DNA of 64,000 bases, from assembly GCA_004554245.1 (NCBI GenBank), contig SFND01000001.1, forward strand, positions 62,001 through 126,000, in the 5' to 3' direction. The position numbers and the translations under genes are program-made. This DNA is from Oribacterium sp. (GTDB taxonomy: Bacteria; Bacillota_A; Clostridia; Lachnospirales; Lachnospiraceae). How positions within the stretch are numbered: position 1 is the stretch's first letter; each line of letters begins with the position of its first letter. This document shows positions 1 to 9,695 of this stretch, piece by piece. The notes below the pieces were generated by a model. The model was not told where the DNA came from and searched no databases. It saw only the letters and a list, made by a program, of their open reading frames with translations.

Positions 1-1
1 C

Positions 2-985
2 GTCGATGTCTGTCGCGAAAATACCTGCTGTACCCTCGAGGATACCGAGGATGCCCGCCAGGTCGCGACGAGCCTCGGCATGCCGTACTATGTCTTTAAC
101 TTTACCGAAGACTTCGACCGCCAGGTCATCGAACGCTTCGTGCGGACCTACGAGGAGGGCGGCACCCCGAATCCGTGCATCGATTGTAACCGCTATATGA
201 AGCACGAGAAGCTCTATCACCGCGCCGAGACCCTTGGCTGCGACGTCATCGTCACCGGCCACTACGCCCGCATCGAGCAGGACCCGGCGACCGGACGCTG
301 GCTCCTCAAGAAGGCGAAAAACCTCGCAAAGGATCAGAGCTATGTGCTCTACTTTCTGACCCAGCAGCAGCTCGCGCACACCATGTTTCCGCTCGGGAAC
401 TTCGCCTCGAAGGAAGAGGTTCGAGAGGTCGCCGAGAAGTACGGCTTCATCAACGCCCGTAAGCACGACTCCCAGGACATCTGCTTCGTCGTGAACGGTG
501 ACTACGGCGACTTCATCGAGCACTATACCGGAAAAAACTTCGCACCCGGAAAGTTCGTCGACACCGAGGGGCATATCCTCGGCGAGCATAAGGGCATCAT
601 CCGCTACACCATCGGCCAGCGAAAGGGCCTCGGCCTCGCCCTTCCGGCGCCGATGTACGTCTGCGGAAAGGACATGGAGAAAAACGAAGTCATCCTCACC
701 ACCGGCCCGGCCCTCTACAGCAGTGCCCTCATCGCGGACCACTTCAACTGGATCCCATTTGACGAACCGACCGAAGCTGTCCGCGTCACCGTAAAGACCC
801 GCTACAAGGCGAAGGAAGTCCCGGCTACCGCCGAAGTCCTCCGCGACGAGCACGGCTTCAGCATCGGCCGCGTCCTCGTCCGCTTCGACCAGCCGGAACG
901 CGCCGTCGCCACCGGCCAGGCCGTCGTCCTCTACGACGGCGACACCGTCGTCGGCGGAGGCACCATCCGCGAAGCGATCCGCTAA
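2..985 (+). CDS. mnmA: tRNA-specific 2-thiouridylase MnmA (5' truncated by window)
   Basis: Thiolates U34 of Lys, Glu and Gln tRNAs in the cytoplasm, using ATP and a persulfide sulfur donor. The frame is open from base 2, so the start and the N-terminal PP-loop lie outside the window and about 327 residues remain. The first visible residues (CCTLEDTEDARQVA) match the family. Both catalytic cysteines are present, in NPCIDCN and in SQDICF, followed by the C-terminal beta-barrel ending near GGGTIREAIR. No clear terminator follows. The next promoter, at about 1075, serves the sugar-nucleotide genes. Family assignment is firm; only the start is missing. Confidence 0.95.
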   Translation, partial: VDVCRENTCCTLEDTEDARQVATSLGMPYYVFNFTEDFDRQVIERFVRTYEEGGTPNPCIDCNRYMKHEKLYHRAETLGCDVIVTGHYARIEQDPATGRWLLKKAKNLAKDQSYVLYFLTQQQLAHTMFPLGNFASKEEVREVAEKYGFINARKHDSQDICFVVNGDYGDFIEHYTGKNFAPGKFVDTEGHILGEHKGIIRYTIGQRKGLGLALPAPMYVCGKDMEKNEVILTTGPALYSSALIADHFNWIPFDEPTEAVRVTVKTRYKAKEVPATAEVLRDEHGFSIGRVLVRFDQPERAVATGQAVVLYDGDTVVGGGTIREAIR

Positions 986-1074
986 CGCGGAGAGCGGCGC
1001 AGGCCGAGGGCCCGGGAGGGCCTCAGGTGCTCTCGAAAATGTACATCTTAAGCGGATTTTAAAGAAGTTTAAAT

Positions 1075-1103
1075 TTGTATATGAGATATGATTGTGCTAA
1101 AAT
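1075..1103 (+). promoter_or_regulatory. sigma-A type promoter for rmlA
   Basis: TTGTAT at 1075-1080 and TAAAAT at 1098-1103 are separated by exactly 17 bases. A TG two bases before the -10 gives an extended -10 element. The predicted start near 1110 leaves a leader of about 65 nt before the rmlA ATG. This is a sequence match only. Confidence 0.6.
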
Positions 1104-1175
1104 CCACATAAGTATGTGAAGATACGGGGCTTCTGCGCCCATTTCCGCAGTCCCCGCCCATCTAAAGGAGACATT

Positions 1176-2084
1176 ATGAAGGGAATTATTCTTGCCGGTG
1201 GATCCGGTACGAGATTATATCCGCTGACCAAAGTAACCTCCAAGCAGTTACTTCCGATTTATGATAAGCCGATGATCTACTATCCGCTCAGCGTCCTTAT
1301 GAACGCCGGCATCCGCGACATCCTGCTTATTTCGACACCGAACGACACCCCGCGTTTCGAGGACCTGCTCGGCGACGGCAGCCAGTTCGGCATCAACCTA
1401 CAGTATAAGGTACAGCCATCCCCGGATGGACTCGCACAGGCCTTTATCCTGGGCGCAGACTTCATCGGTGACGATTCCGTCGCGATGATCCTCGGAGACA
1501 ACATCTTCTCCGGCCACGGCTTCAAGAAGGCACTCCGCCAGGCCGCAGCGAAGGAATCCGGCGCAACCGTCTTCGGCTACTATGTCGATGATCCGGAGCG
1601 TTTCGGTATCGTCGCCTTCGACGAGAACGGAAAGGCCATCTCCATCGAGGAGAAGCCGGAGCACCCGAAGTCCAACTACTGTGTAACGGGTCTCTACTTC
1701 TATGATAACCGTGTCGTAGAGTACGCGAAGAACCTGAAGCCATCCGCACGTGGCGAGCTCGAGATCACCGACCTGAACCGCATCTACCTTGAGAATGGCG
1801 AGCTGGATGTGACACTGCTCGGACAGGGCTTCACCTGGCTCGACACCGGAACCCACGAGTCCCTCGTCGATGCGACGAACTTCGTCCGCACCATCGAGAC
1901 CCACGAGCACCGGAAGATCGCCTGCCTCGAGGAGATCGCGTATCTCAACGGCTGGATCGGCCGCGATAAGGTCGAGGAAGCCTACGAGATGTATAAGAAG
2001 AACGAGTACGGCAAGTACCTGAAGGACGTGCTCGACGGCAAGTATGTCGATAAGATCACAGAGCAGAACGAGCTCGGTAAGTAA
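1176..2084 (+). CDS. rmlA: glucose-1-phosphate thymidylyltransferase RmlA
   Basis: Makes dTDP-glucose from dTTP and glucose-1-phosphate, the first step to dTDP-rhamnose and other dTDP-6-deoxysugars. The N-terminal signature GGSGTRLYPLT is followed by SKQLLPIYDKPM, then the sugar-binding segment EEKPEHPKSNYCVTGLYFYD and TWLDTGTHESL. Its 302 residues are close to the roughly 290 usual for the family. The start at 1176 is chosen because AAAGGAG lies at 1164-1170 and the protein then begins MKGIILAGG; an earlier in-frame ATG at 1116 has neither. First gene of rmlA-rmlB. Confidence 0.97.
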   Translation: MKGIILAGGSGTRLYPLTKVTSKQLLPIYDKPMIYYPLSVLMNAGIRDILLISTPNDTPRFEDLLGDGSQFGINLQYKVQPSPDGLAQAFILGADFIGDDSVAMILGDNIFSGHGFKKALRQAAAKESGATVFGYYVDDPERFGIVAFDENGKAISIEEKPEHPKSNYCVTGLYFYDNRVVEYAKNLKPSARGELEITDLNRIYLENGELDVTLLGQGFTWLDTGTHESLVDATNFVRTIETHEHRKIACLEEIAYLNGWIGRDKVEEAYEMYKKNEYGKYLKDVLDGKYVDKITEQNELGK

Positions 2085-2181
2085 TCATAGCTGAATGAGG
2101 ATTTGAAATCAGCGATGATCATAACGGCCGTATCCGGTGCGAAGCGCCCGGACAGCCGTTGATCCAGGAAAGGAATGTACT

Positions 2182-3213
2182 ATGAAATATATCGTAACCG
2201 GTGGCGCCGGCTTTATCGGCGGCAACTTCATGCACTTCGCAGTCAACACCTATCCAGAGGATATGTGGATCTGTCTCGATGCCCTGACCTATGCAGGTAA
2301 CCTCGAGACCCTCGCACCGCTTGAGGGCAAGCCGAACTACAAGTTCGTCAAGGGTGACATCGCTGACCGCGAGTTCATCTTCAAGCTCTTCGAGGAGGAG
2401 AAGCCGGATGTCATCATCAACTTCGCTGCGGAGTCTCACGTAGACCGTTCCGTGACGAACCCGGATATCTTCCTTCAGACGAACGTCGGCGGTACCGTGA
2501 CCCTGCTCGACGCCTGCAAGAAGTACGGCATCCAGCGTTATCATCAGGTTTCCACCGATGAGGTATATGGCGACCTGCCACTGGATCGTCCGGACCTCTT
2601 CTTCACCGAGGACAACAAGATCAAGGCATCTTCCCCGTACTCTGCATCGAAGGCAAGTGCAGATCTCTTCGTCATGGCGTACCACAGAACCTTTGGTATC
2701 CCGGTGACGATCTCACGCTGCTCGAACAACTACGGCCCGTATCACTTCCCGGAGAAGCTGATCCCGCTCGTCATCTCCAGAGCACTCAATGATGAGAAGA
2801 TCCCTGTATATGGCAACGGTGCAAACGTACGTGACTGGCTCTATGTGACCGATCACTGCAAGGCCATCGACCTGATCGTCCGGAAGGGTAAGCCAGGTGA
2901 GGTCTACAACATCGGCGGACACAATGAGCGCACGAACCTCGAGGTCGTGAAGACCATCCTGAAGGCGCTCGGCAAGCCGGAGTCGCTCATCGAGTATGTA
3001 AAGGACAGACCGGGCCACGATCTCCGCTATGCGATGGACCCGACGAAGATCGAGACCGAGCTCGGCTGGCAGCCGGAGTACACCTTCGATACCGGTATCC
3101 CTGTCACGATCGACTGGTATCTCAACAACAAGGAGTGGTGGGAGCACATCGTTTCCGGCGAGTACCAGAGCTACTTCGAGAAGATGTATGTACAGGGTAA
3201 GGGTCTTCAGTAA
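2182..3213 (+). CDS. rmlB: dTDP-glucose 4,6-dehydratase RmlB
   Basis: Converts dTDP-glucose to dTDP-4-keto-6-deoxyglucose with bound NAD. It is an extended short-chain dehydrogenase of 343 residues, with the Rossmann motif TGGAGFIGGNF at the N-terminus, STDEVYGDL and the catalytic YSASK. The start at 2182 follows AGGAAAGGA at 2166-2174; the upstream in-frame ATG at 2137 lacks homology. It follows rmlA by 97 nt and is closed by the terminator at 3225. Its product is the branch point for rhamnose (RmlC/RmlD) or amino sugars, as may be made by the DegT enzyme at 21071. Confidence 0.97.
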   Translation: MKYIVTGGAGFIGGNFMHFAVNTYPEDMWICLDALTYAGNLETLAPLEGKPNYKFVKGDIADREFIFKLFEEEKPDVIINFAAESHVDRSVTNPDIFLQTNVGGTVTLLDACKKYGIQRYHQVSTDEVYGDLPLDRPDLFFTEDNKIKASSPYSASKASADLFVMAYHRTFGIPVTISRCSNNYGPYHFPEKLIPLVISRALNDEKIPVYGNGANVRDWLYVTDHCKAIDLIVRKGKPGEVYNIGGHNERTNLEVVKTILKALGKPESLIEYVKDRPGHDLRYAMDPTKIETELGWQPEYTFDTGIPVTIDWYLNNKEWWEHIVSGEYQSYFEKMYVQGKGLQ

Positions 3214-3224
3214 ATAGCCGATTC

Positions 3225-3260
3225 ATCCCTCGCATGTATATGTGAGGGATTTGCTTTTTT
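3225..3260 (+). terminator. intrinsic terminator after rmlB
   Basis: ATCCCTC (3225-3231) pairs with GAGGGAT (3244-3250), followed by TTGCTTTTTT. It separates rmlAB from rmlD. Confidence 0.75.
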
Positions 3261-3366
3261 AAAGGCTGAAACTAAAACACGAAGATGCCATAGCGCCATC
3301 ATGGCGTGGGATACGGTCTGTCAGGGCAGCCTGCAGGCGGTGGATGGCATACGAAAGAGGTTTTTT

Positions 3367-4290
3367 ATGAACGTATTTGTAACAGGTGTCAATGGTCAGC
3401 TCGGTCACGATGTGATGAACGAACTCGCGAAACGCGGCTACGAGGGTGTCGGCACGGACATCCAGCCGGTGTACAGCGGTGTGATGGATGATTCGGCGGT
3501 GACCCGTATGCCGTATGTGCAGATGGATATCACGAATCGTGCCCAGGTTTCCTCCATCATTCGCGAGCTTCATCCGGATGTGATCGTGCACTGTGCGGCC
3601 TGGACCGCGGTCGATGCCGCAGAGGATGAGGCGAACCGTCCGAAGGTAAAGGCGATCAATGTCGACGGCGTGCAGAACATCGCCGATGCCGCGAAGCTCG
3701 TAGATGCGAAGATGATCTATATCTCCACCGATTACGTCTTCGACGGTCAGGGCGAGACCCCGTGGCAGCCGGACTGTAAGGATTATGCGCCGCTCAACTA
3801 CTATGGTGAGACGAAGCTCGGCGGTGAGCAGGCCGTCGCGCGGACCCTCGAGAAGTATTTCATCGTCCGCATCGCCTGGGTCTTCGGCCTCAACGGAAAG
3901 AACTTCATCAAGACCATGCTGAACGTCGGAAAGACCCACGATACCGTACGCGTGGTAAATGATCAGATCGGTACACCGACCTATACACTGGATCTTTCGA
4001 GACTGCTCGTGGACATGCTGGAGACCGAGAAATACGGCTACTACCACGCAACCAACGAGGGCGGCTATATCAGCTGGTATGATTTCACGAAGGAAATCTA
4101 CCGTCAGGCCGGCTATACCACGAAGGTCGTGCCGGTGACCAGTGCCGAGTACGGCGCGAGCGTGGCGGCCCGTCCGTTTAACTCCCGCCTCGATAAGTCG
4201 AAGCTTCGTGAGGCCGGATTCACACCGCTCCCGACCTGGCAGGATGCGGTCGGACGGTATCTCGAGGCGCTGAAGAGCAGCGAAGCATAA
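3367..4290 (+). CDS. rmlD: dTDP-4-dehydrorhamnose reductase RmlD
   Basis: NADPH-dependent last step of dTDP-L-rhamnose synthesis. This is a 307-residue short-chain dehydrogenase with GVNGQLGHDV at the N-terminus, the STDYVFDG motif, the YGETKLGGEQ catalytic Tyr/Lys pair and the RIAWVFG segment. The start at 3367 follows AAAGAGG at 3354-3360. It is preceded by the rmlB terminator and followed after 10 nt by the phosphohexomutase. No rmlC (3,5-epimerase) lies in the window, so either it is elsewhere or the pathway differs. Confidence 0.95.
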   Translation: MNVFVTGVNGQLGHDVMNELAKRGYEGVGTDIQPVYSGVMDDSAVTRMPYVQMDITNRAQVSSIIRELHPDVIVHCAAWTAVDAAEDEANRPKVKAINVDGVQNIADAAKLVDAKMIYISTDYVFDGQGETPWQPDCKDYAPLNYYGETKLGGEQAVARTLEKYFIVRIAWVFGLNGKNFIKTMLNVGKTHDTVRVVNDQIGTPTYTLDLSRLLVDMLETEKYGYYHATNEGGYISWYDFTKEIYRQAGYTTKVVPVTSAEYGASVAARPFNSRLDKSKLREAGFTPLPTWQDAVGRYLEALKSSEA

Positions 4291-4300
4291 AGGAGAAAAT

Positions 4301-5665
4301 ATGGGAAAATATTTTGGAACCGATGGTTACCGTGGTGAGGCCAATGTCAATCTGACGTCCGACAGTGCCTTCCGTGTAGGCAAGTTCCTCGGATGGTACT
4401 ATGGACAGCAGAGAAAAAACGGCGAGCACTGCCGTATCGTCATCGGTAAGGATACGCGACGTTCCAGCTATATGTTTGAATATGCGATCGCCGCAGGGAT
4501 CACTGCGACCGGTGCAGATGCCTACCTTCTGCATGTGACGACGACCCCGTCCGTCGCCTATGTGGCCCGCTCGGAGGACTTCGACTGTGGCGTGATGATC
4601 TCCGCCTCTCATAATCCGTACTATGATAATGGCATCAAGGTCATCAACGGAAACGGCGAGAAGCTCGGTGATGATGTCATAAAGAAGATCGAGGATTACC
4701 TCGACGGTGTAACCCCGGAGGTGCCGCTCGCGACCCGTGCGGATATCGGACGCACCATCGACTTCGCGGCCGGCCGGAACCGCTACATCGGTTACCTCAT
4801 CTCGCTGGCTACCCGCAGCTTCAAGGGAAAGAAGGTCGCCCTCGACTGCTCGAACGGCTCCGCTTCCTCGGTTGCGAAGTCCGTCTTCGACGCACTCGGC
4901 GCCGATACCCATGTCATCCACAACGAGCCGAACGGAACCAACATCAACGACAAGTGCGGATCGACGCACATCGAGTCGCTTCAGAAGTATGTCGTGGAGC
5001 AGGGCTGTGATGTCGGCTTCGCTTACGACGGTGATGCGGATCGCTGCCTCGCCGTCGATGAGGATGGTCGTGTCGTCAACGGCGACCAGATCATGTATGT
5101 CTGTGGCTGCTACATGAAGGAGCAGGGACAGCTGCAGGATAACACGATCGTGACCACCGTTATGTCGAACTTCGGACTTTATAAGGCGCTCGATGAGGTC
5201 GGCATCCGGTATGAAAAGACGAAGGTCGGCGACCGTTTCGTCTATGAAAACATGTCACAGAACGGCTTCTCCCTCGGTGGAGAGCAGTCCGGACACATCA
5301 TCTTCCTGCGTCATGCGACGACCGGTGATGGTATCCTGACCTCCATCAAGGTGATGGAGACGATGCTTGTGAAGAAGCAGTCTCTGAAGCAGCTGGCGGC
5401 TCCGTTTGTCGTCTTCCCGCAGGTGCTGAAGAACGTGCGCGTCCTCGATAAGGAGAGTGCACAGAACAACCCGGCGGTGCAGAAGGCAGTACAGGAGGTG
5501 ACCGAGGCCCTCGGAAACGACGGTCGTATCCTTCTTCGTGCATCCGGTACCGAGCCACTCGTACGTGTCATGGTGGAGGCAGACACCGAGGAGAAGTGTG
5601 AGCGCTATGTCGATCAGGTTATCACAGTTATGAACAAAGAGGGGCTGGTCCTCACGGTTCAGTGA
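4301..5665 (+). CDS. glmM: phosphohexomutase, GlmM-type (phosphoglucosamine mutase / phosphomannomutase family)
   Basis: Interconverts hexose-6-phosphate and hexose-1-phosphate through a phosphoserine. The order of motifs is standard: FGTDGYRG at the N-terminus, ISASHNPYYDNGIK with the active-site serine, the metal-binding loop DGDADRC, GGEQSGHI, and the phosphate-binding RASGTEPLVRVM near the C-terminus. Length is 454 residues and the ribosome site AAAGGAG lies just before 4301. It is co-transcribed with rmlD, so it may supply glucose-1-phosphate to RmlA. The motifs look more like GlmM, and substrate choice cannot be decided from sequence. Confidence 0.85.
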   Translation: MGKYFGTDGYRGEANVNLTSDSAFRVGKFLGWYYGQQRKNGEHCRIVIGKDTRRSSYMFEYAIAAGITATGADAYLLHVTTTPSVAYVARSEDFDCGVMISASHNPYYDNGIKVINGNGEKLGDDVIKKIEDYLDGVTPEVPLATRADIGRTIDFAAGRNRYIGYLISLATRSFKGKKVALDCSNGSASSVAKSVFDALGADTHVIHNEPNGTNINDKCGSTHIESLQKYVVEQGCDVGFAYDGDADRCLAVDEDGRVVNGDQIMYVCGCYMKEQGQLQDNTIVTTVMSNFGLYKALDEVGIRYEKTKVGDRFVYENMSQNGFSLGGEQSGHIIFLRHATTGDGILTSIKVMETMLVKKQSLKQLAAPFVVFPQVLKNVRVLDKESAQNNPAVQKAVQEVTEALGNDGRILLRASGTEPLVRVMVEADTEEKCERYVDQVITVMNKEGLVLTVQ

Positions 5666-5770
5666 CGCTATAATAAGAAATTATACAGATGTACGAACAT
5701 ATAACTGTGCGGCATATGTGATAGACTGAGACATAATAGAGAAGACTTTCAAGGAAAGGAAGCGGCAGCT

Positions 5771-7522
5771 ATGTTAAATTACAAGCGTTACAGACGTTTT
5801 CCGGCGTTCAGATATCCGGAAAGAACCTGGATGGATAAGGAAATCACGGAGGCACCGATCTGGTGCTCCGTCGATCTACGTGATGGTAACCAGGCGCTGG
5901 TGGATCCGATGAGCGTAGAGGAGAAGATCGAGTTTTTCCAGATGCTTGTAAAGCTGGGCTTCAAGGAAATCGAGGTAGGCTTTCCTGCAGCATCCCAGAT
6001 CGAGTATGACTTCCTGCGTCAGCTGATCGAGCGGAAGATGATCCCGGATGATGTGACCGTACAGGTGCTGGTGCAGTGCCGTGCCGAGCAGCTCGAGCGT
6101 ACCTTCGACTGCCTCGCCGGTCTCAAACAGGCTATCGTCCACATCTATAACTCTACTTCCGTCCTTCAGAGAGACGTGGTCTTCCATAAGAGTAAGGAAG
6201 AAATCATTGACATCGCCCTGACCGGTACCCAGCTCGTAAAGAAGTATGCCGCCGGCTTCCCGGGCCACATCCGCCTCGAGTATTCGCCGGAGTCCTTCAC
6301 CGGCACCGAGATGGATTATGCGGCGGAGATCTGTAATGCCGTGCTCGACGCCTGGGAGTGCGGTGAGGGCCGCGAGGTCATCATCAACCTGCCGTCCACG
6401 GTGGAGATGAATACGCCGAATGTCTATGCCGATCAGATCGAGTATATGTCGAAGCACCTCAAGTACCGTGAGCATGTGATCCTCTCCGTGCATCCGCACA
6501 ACGATCGTGGTGAGGGCGTCGCATCCACGGAGCTTGCGCTGCTCGCCGGCGCGGATCGTGTCGAGGGTACCCTCTTCGGAAACGGGGAGCGTACGGGCAA
6601 TGTTGACATCCTGACGCTCGCCTATAACATGTTCTCGCAGGGCGTGGATCCGAAGCTTGCGCTCGAGGATATCAACAGCATCAAGGAAGTCTATGAGCGC
6701 TGCACGAAGATGACGATTCCACCGAGACAGCCGTATGCCGGTGCCCTGGTATTTACCGCGTTCTCCGGTTCGCACCAGGATGCCATCAACAAGGGCGTGC
6801 AGGCGATGCACGAGCGCCAGAGCACGATCTGGGAGGTTCCGTACCTGCCGATCGACCCGGCCGACATCGGTCGAAAGTACGAGCCGATCGTCCGTATCAA
6901 CAGCCAGTCTGGCAAGGGCGGTGTCGCCTTCGTCATGGATGCGCAGTTCGGCTACAAGCTGCCGAAGGGCATGCAGCGTGAGTTCGCGGATTATATCCAG
7001 GCGCTGTCGGAGCAGGAGGGCGAGGTGTCACCACAGGAAATCTACGATATCTTCCAGGCAGAGTACGTCGAGACCAAGGAGCCGATTCACTTCAAGAACA
7101 TCCGTACCACCGATACCGAGAACGGCGACGATACCTATACCACGATGGCACATGTGACCTATCTAAATCACGGCAGTATGCAGCACTTCGATGGTGTTGG
7201 TAACGGACCGATCGATGCGGTGATCGCCGGACTCGCCGAGGAGCTGAAGATCAACATCAAGGTCCTCGATTACCAGGAGCATGCGCTGGGCTCCGGCTCG
7301 AATGTAAAGGCGGTTTCCTACATCCACCTGCTGGATGTGAATACCGGAAAGACCAGCTATGGTGTCGGCTTAAGCTCCAACATCACACGTTCTTCGATCC
7401 GTGGTCTCTTCAGTGCGGTGAACCGCATGTTCTTCCCGGAGGAAGCAGAGGCGGCCGGAAAGAAGCGTGTCGAGCAGAAGAAGGCCGGACAGAATCCGCG
7501 GGATCTCTTCGGAAATTCATAA
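5771..7522 (+). CDS. leuA: 2-isopropylmalate synthase LeuA, long form
   Basis: Condenses acetyl-CoA with 2-ketoisovalerate, the committed step to leucine. The N-terminal TIM-barrel carries LRDGNQALVDP, EVGFPAAS and the metal site SVHPHNDRGEG, then GNGERTGN. The C-terminal third is the allosteric domain (GSGSNVKAVSYIHL). At 583 residues it belongs to the longer LeuA type found in actinobacteria and yeasts as well as many clostridia. GGAAAGGAAG precedes the ATG. No T-box fits in the 105-nt upstream gap and no other leu genes are near. Confidence 0.95.
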   Translation: MLNYKRYRRFPAFRYPERTWMDKEITEAPIWCSVDLRDGNQALVDPMSVEEKIEFFQMLVKLGFKEIEVGFPAASQIEYDFLRQLIERKMIPDDVTVQVLVQCRAEQLERTFDCLAGLKQAIVHIYNSTSVLQRDVVFHKSKEEIIDIALTGTQLVKKYAAGFPGHIRLEYSPESFTGTEMDYAAEICNAVLDAWECGEGREVIINLPSTVEMNTPNVYADQIEYMSKHLKYREHVILSVHPHNDRGEGVASTELALLAGADRVEGTLFGNGERTGNVDILTLAYNMFSQGVDPKLALEDINSIKEVYERCTKMTIPPRQPYAGALVFTAFSGSHQDAINKGVQAMHERQSTIWEVPYLPIDPADIGRKYEPIVRINSQSGKGGVAFVMDAQFGYKLPKGMQREFADYIQALSEQEGEVSPQEIYDIFQAEYVETKEPIHFKNIRTTDTENGDDTYTTMAHVTYLNHGSMQHFDGVGNGPIDAVIAGLAEELKINIKVLDYQEHALGSGSNVKAVSYIHLLDVNTGKTSYGVGLSSNITRSSIRGLFSAVNRMFFPEEAEAAGKKRVEQKKAGQNPRDLFGNS

Positions 7523-7534
7523 ATAAACATGCCG

Positions 7535-7571
7535 GAAGAGGCTGTCGCAGAGCGACAGCCTCTTCTTTATT
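7535..7571 (+). terminator. intrinsic terminator after leuA
   Basis: A perfect 14-bp stem (7535-7548 with 7552-7565, beginning GAAGAGGCTGTCGC) and a 3-nt loop are followed by TTTATT. Confidence 0.9.
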
Positions 7572-7640
7572 AGCTGAAATTACGTTATAATAGTGTGAAT
7601 TATGCAATGATGCGCTGTCTGGCGCAGAAAGGCGACGACT

Positions 7641-8615
7641 ATGAATATCGTGTATGCATCTGACGAGGGCTACTGCCAGCATATGGCAGTGTCCATCGTG
7701 TCTCTGATTGAACATAATAAAAGTGAGCAGCTGACCTTTCATATCCTGTCCGACGGGATCTCGATGGAGAAGGAGGATCAGCTTCGTGCTATGGTCCGTG
7801 GCTATGGAAAGAAGATCGCATTCTATCCGATCGAGCATCTGATGGAGGAGCTCCGGGGCCAGATCTATGGTCTCGACACGGGGCGCTTCCGCATCACGAC
7901 GCTCGCGCGTCTTCTGATGGGCTCGATTCTGCCACGGATGGTGACGAAGGTGCTGTACCTCGACTGTGATACCGTGGTGCTGCGTTCGATCGCACCGCTC
8001 TATCGCCTGCGCCTCGAGGAGAACATGGCGGCGATGGCGGCGGAGCCGACCATCTATCCGGAGGTGAAGGAGAAGATCGGCCTCACGGAGGAGGATACCT
8101 ACTTTAATGCCGGTATGCTGCTCATGAATCTGTCCGCATGGCGGCTCGAGGATATGGAGGCGAACTGCTTCGCCTACTATAATCAGATGGGCGGTCAGCT
8201 GCCGTTCAATGATCAGGATGTCCTGAATCATGTGCTGAAGGGACGGATCCGGCGTGTCGGCCAGACCTATGACTTCATCACGAATTACTACTACTTCCGC
8301 TATGAGACGCTCTGTGCGAAGTCAGCCTCCTTCGCCCGCGGTGAGTCGAAGGAGAGCTTCCATCTTGCGAAGCATCATCCGGTCATCGTGCACTTCGCTT
8401 CGGATGAGCGTCCGTGGAACCGTGGAAACCTCAACCACTATACGCGTGCCTACGATAAATACCTGAAGAAGACCCCGTTTGCCGGCGCTGCCCGTGTGAA
8501 GGGAAAGGAAGCCTACATGGCCCTCTACCATGCGATGAACATCGCGACCTTCCTGTGCCCGCAGGTACGCCAGTATATCTCAGACAGGTACTATCATGAA
8601 CAGATTGAAAAATAA
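7641..8615 (+). CDS. glycosyltransferase family 8
   Basis: Likely a retaining glucosyl- or galactosyltransferase of GT8, the LgtC/GspA-like family, acting on the cytoplasmic side. The N-terminus MNIVYASDEGYCQHMAVSIVS, the DxD site in LYLDCDTVVLRSI, TYFNAGMLLMNL, FNDQDVLNHV and the final HF segment (VIVHFASDERPW) are characteristic. It has 324 residues with AAAGG upstream. First gene of a five-gene polysaccharide operon; a TATAAT at 7586-7591 could be its -10. The acceptor sugar is unknown. Confidence 0.88.
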   Translation: MNIVYASDEGYCQHMAVSIVSLIEHNKSEQLTFHILSDGISMEKEDQLRAMVRGYGKKIAFYPIEHLMEELRGQIYGLDTGRFRITTLARLLMGSILPRMVTKVLYLDCDTVVLRSIAPLYRLRLEENMAAMAAEPTIYPEVKEKIGLTEEDTYFNAGMLLMNLSAWRLEDMEANCFAYYNQMGGQLPFNDQDVLNHVLKGRIRRVGQTYDFITNYYYFRYETLCAKSASFARGESKESFHLAKHHPVIVHFASDERPWNRGNLNHYTRAYDKYLKKTPFAGAARVKGKEAYMALYHAMNIATFLCPQVRQYISDRYYHEQIEK

Positions 8616-9579
8616 AAAGATACTCCTGATCATGCCGTTCTTCTATCACTATGAGGACGCGATCCGGGCGCATCTCGAGCGGGCCGGTGCAGAGGTCTGG
8701 CTCGTGGATACGAACATCCATGCCTACGGACTCGGAAAGAAGCTCGTCATGTTCTATACGAAGGCACTCCGCGACCAGCTGGTGTACCGCTACTATGAGC
8801 ACGCACTCCGGGATGTGCCGGATACCCTCGACGAGGTCATGATCATCAAGGGTACCTGGATGACCGATGAGGTCCTGCATGCGCTGCAGGCGCGCTTCGC
8901 GTCGGCGGATTTCCGAATCTACCACTGGGACAGTGTCGCGACCTTCCCGGATCAGCTCCGCATCAACCGCTTCTTCACGAAGATCTATACCTTCGATCCG
9001 GTGGACGCTGCGCAGTACGGCTGGATCTACCGGCCGACCTTCTTCGAGGAGGAGATCTGTCATCCGTCGGAGGAGAAGCACTACGACTTCCTCCTCATCT
9101 GTTCGATGCATACGCGTCGGATGGAGGTGCTCCGGAAGCTGAAGGCGCTCGCGGAGAAGCAGCAGAAAACACTCTACAGCTACATCTATGTGCCGTGGCT
9201 CCAGTACATCCGGGAGACGCTGCTCCGGCATAATCCGCTCTACGAGGGCGCCCGGGATGCACTGCATTTCCAGCCGCTTCCGCAGGCGGAGACCTATGCG
9301 CTCTATCCGCACACCCGCTGCATCGTGGACTATACCTTCCCGCAGCAGAACGGCTTCAGCATGCGGACCTACGACGCCATGGGCTGCCACTGCAAGCTCC
9401 TCACGAACAACCCGCATGTGAAGGACGCGGATTTCTATGATCCACAGAACATCTATGTCTATGACCCGGATCACTTCGAGATCCCGGCGGATTTCCTGGA
9501 CACCCCGTATCGGCCGCTGCCGGCAGAAGTCTATGATCGCTACCGGCTCGACGGCTTCCTGCAGGAGCTGTTCGGCTGA
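8596..9579 (+). CDS. putative glycosyltransferase (CgeB/Eps11J-like)
   Basis: A 327-residue soluble protein. The N-terminus KKILLIMPFFYHYEDAIRAHLE resembles the first Rossmann strand of GT-B enzymes. The C-terminal FPQQNGFSMRTYDAMGCHCKLLTNN matches the pattern of a GT-B sugar-nucleotide site, in which an aromatic/Gly-rich motif precedes a MRTxEAxG-like helix. It overlaps the GT8 gene by 20 nt and so is translated with it. The assignment rests on this motif and on the operon context; substrate unknown. It could also be a non-catalytic relative. Confidence 0.6.
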   Translation: MNRLKNKKILLIMPFFYHYEDAIRAHLERAGAEVWLVDTNIHAYGLGKKLVMFYTKALRDQLVYRYYEHALRDVPDTLDEVMIIKGTWMTDEVLHALQARFASADFRIYHWDSVATFPDQLRINRFFTKIYTFDPVDAAQYGWIYRPTFFEEEICHPSEEKHYDFLLICSMHTRRMEVLRKLKALAEKQQKTLYSYIYVPWLQYIRETLLRHNPLYEGARDALHFQPLPQAETYALYPHTRCIVDYTFPQQNGFSMRTYDAMGCHCKLLTNNPHVKDADFYDPQNIYVYDPDHFEIPADFLDTPYRPLPAEVYDRYRLDGFLQELFG

Positions 9580-9695
9580 AGTGAGGTGGAGAGACATGCG
9601 TATATGACATACGTGGCGGCGAGCGAGGATGCTCCGTTGTAGACATTGGCCACGTACAGCGATGAAACGAGAAACAGAAGGAGAGAAAAGACAGG

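Noticed and set aside
5666..5770. T-box or leucine attenuator upstream of leuA
   Set aside because: Only 105 nt are available, with no T-box sequence (TGGNACCGCG-like) and no terminator/antiterminator pair.
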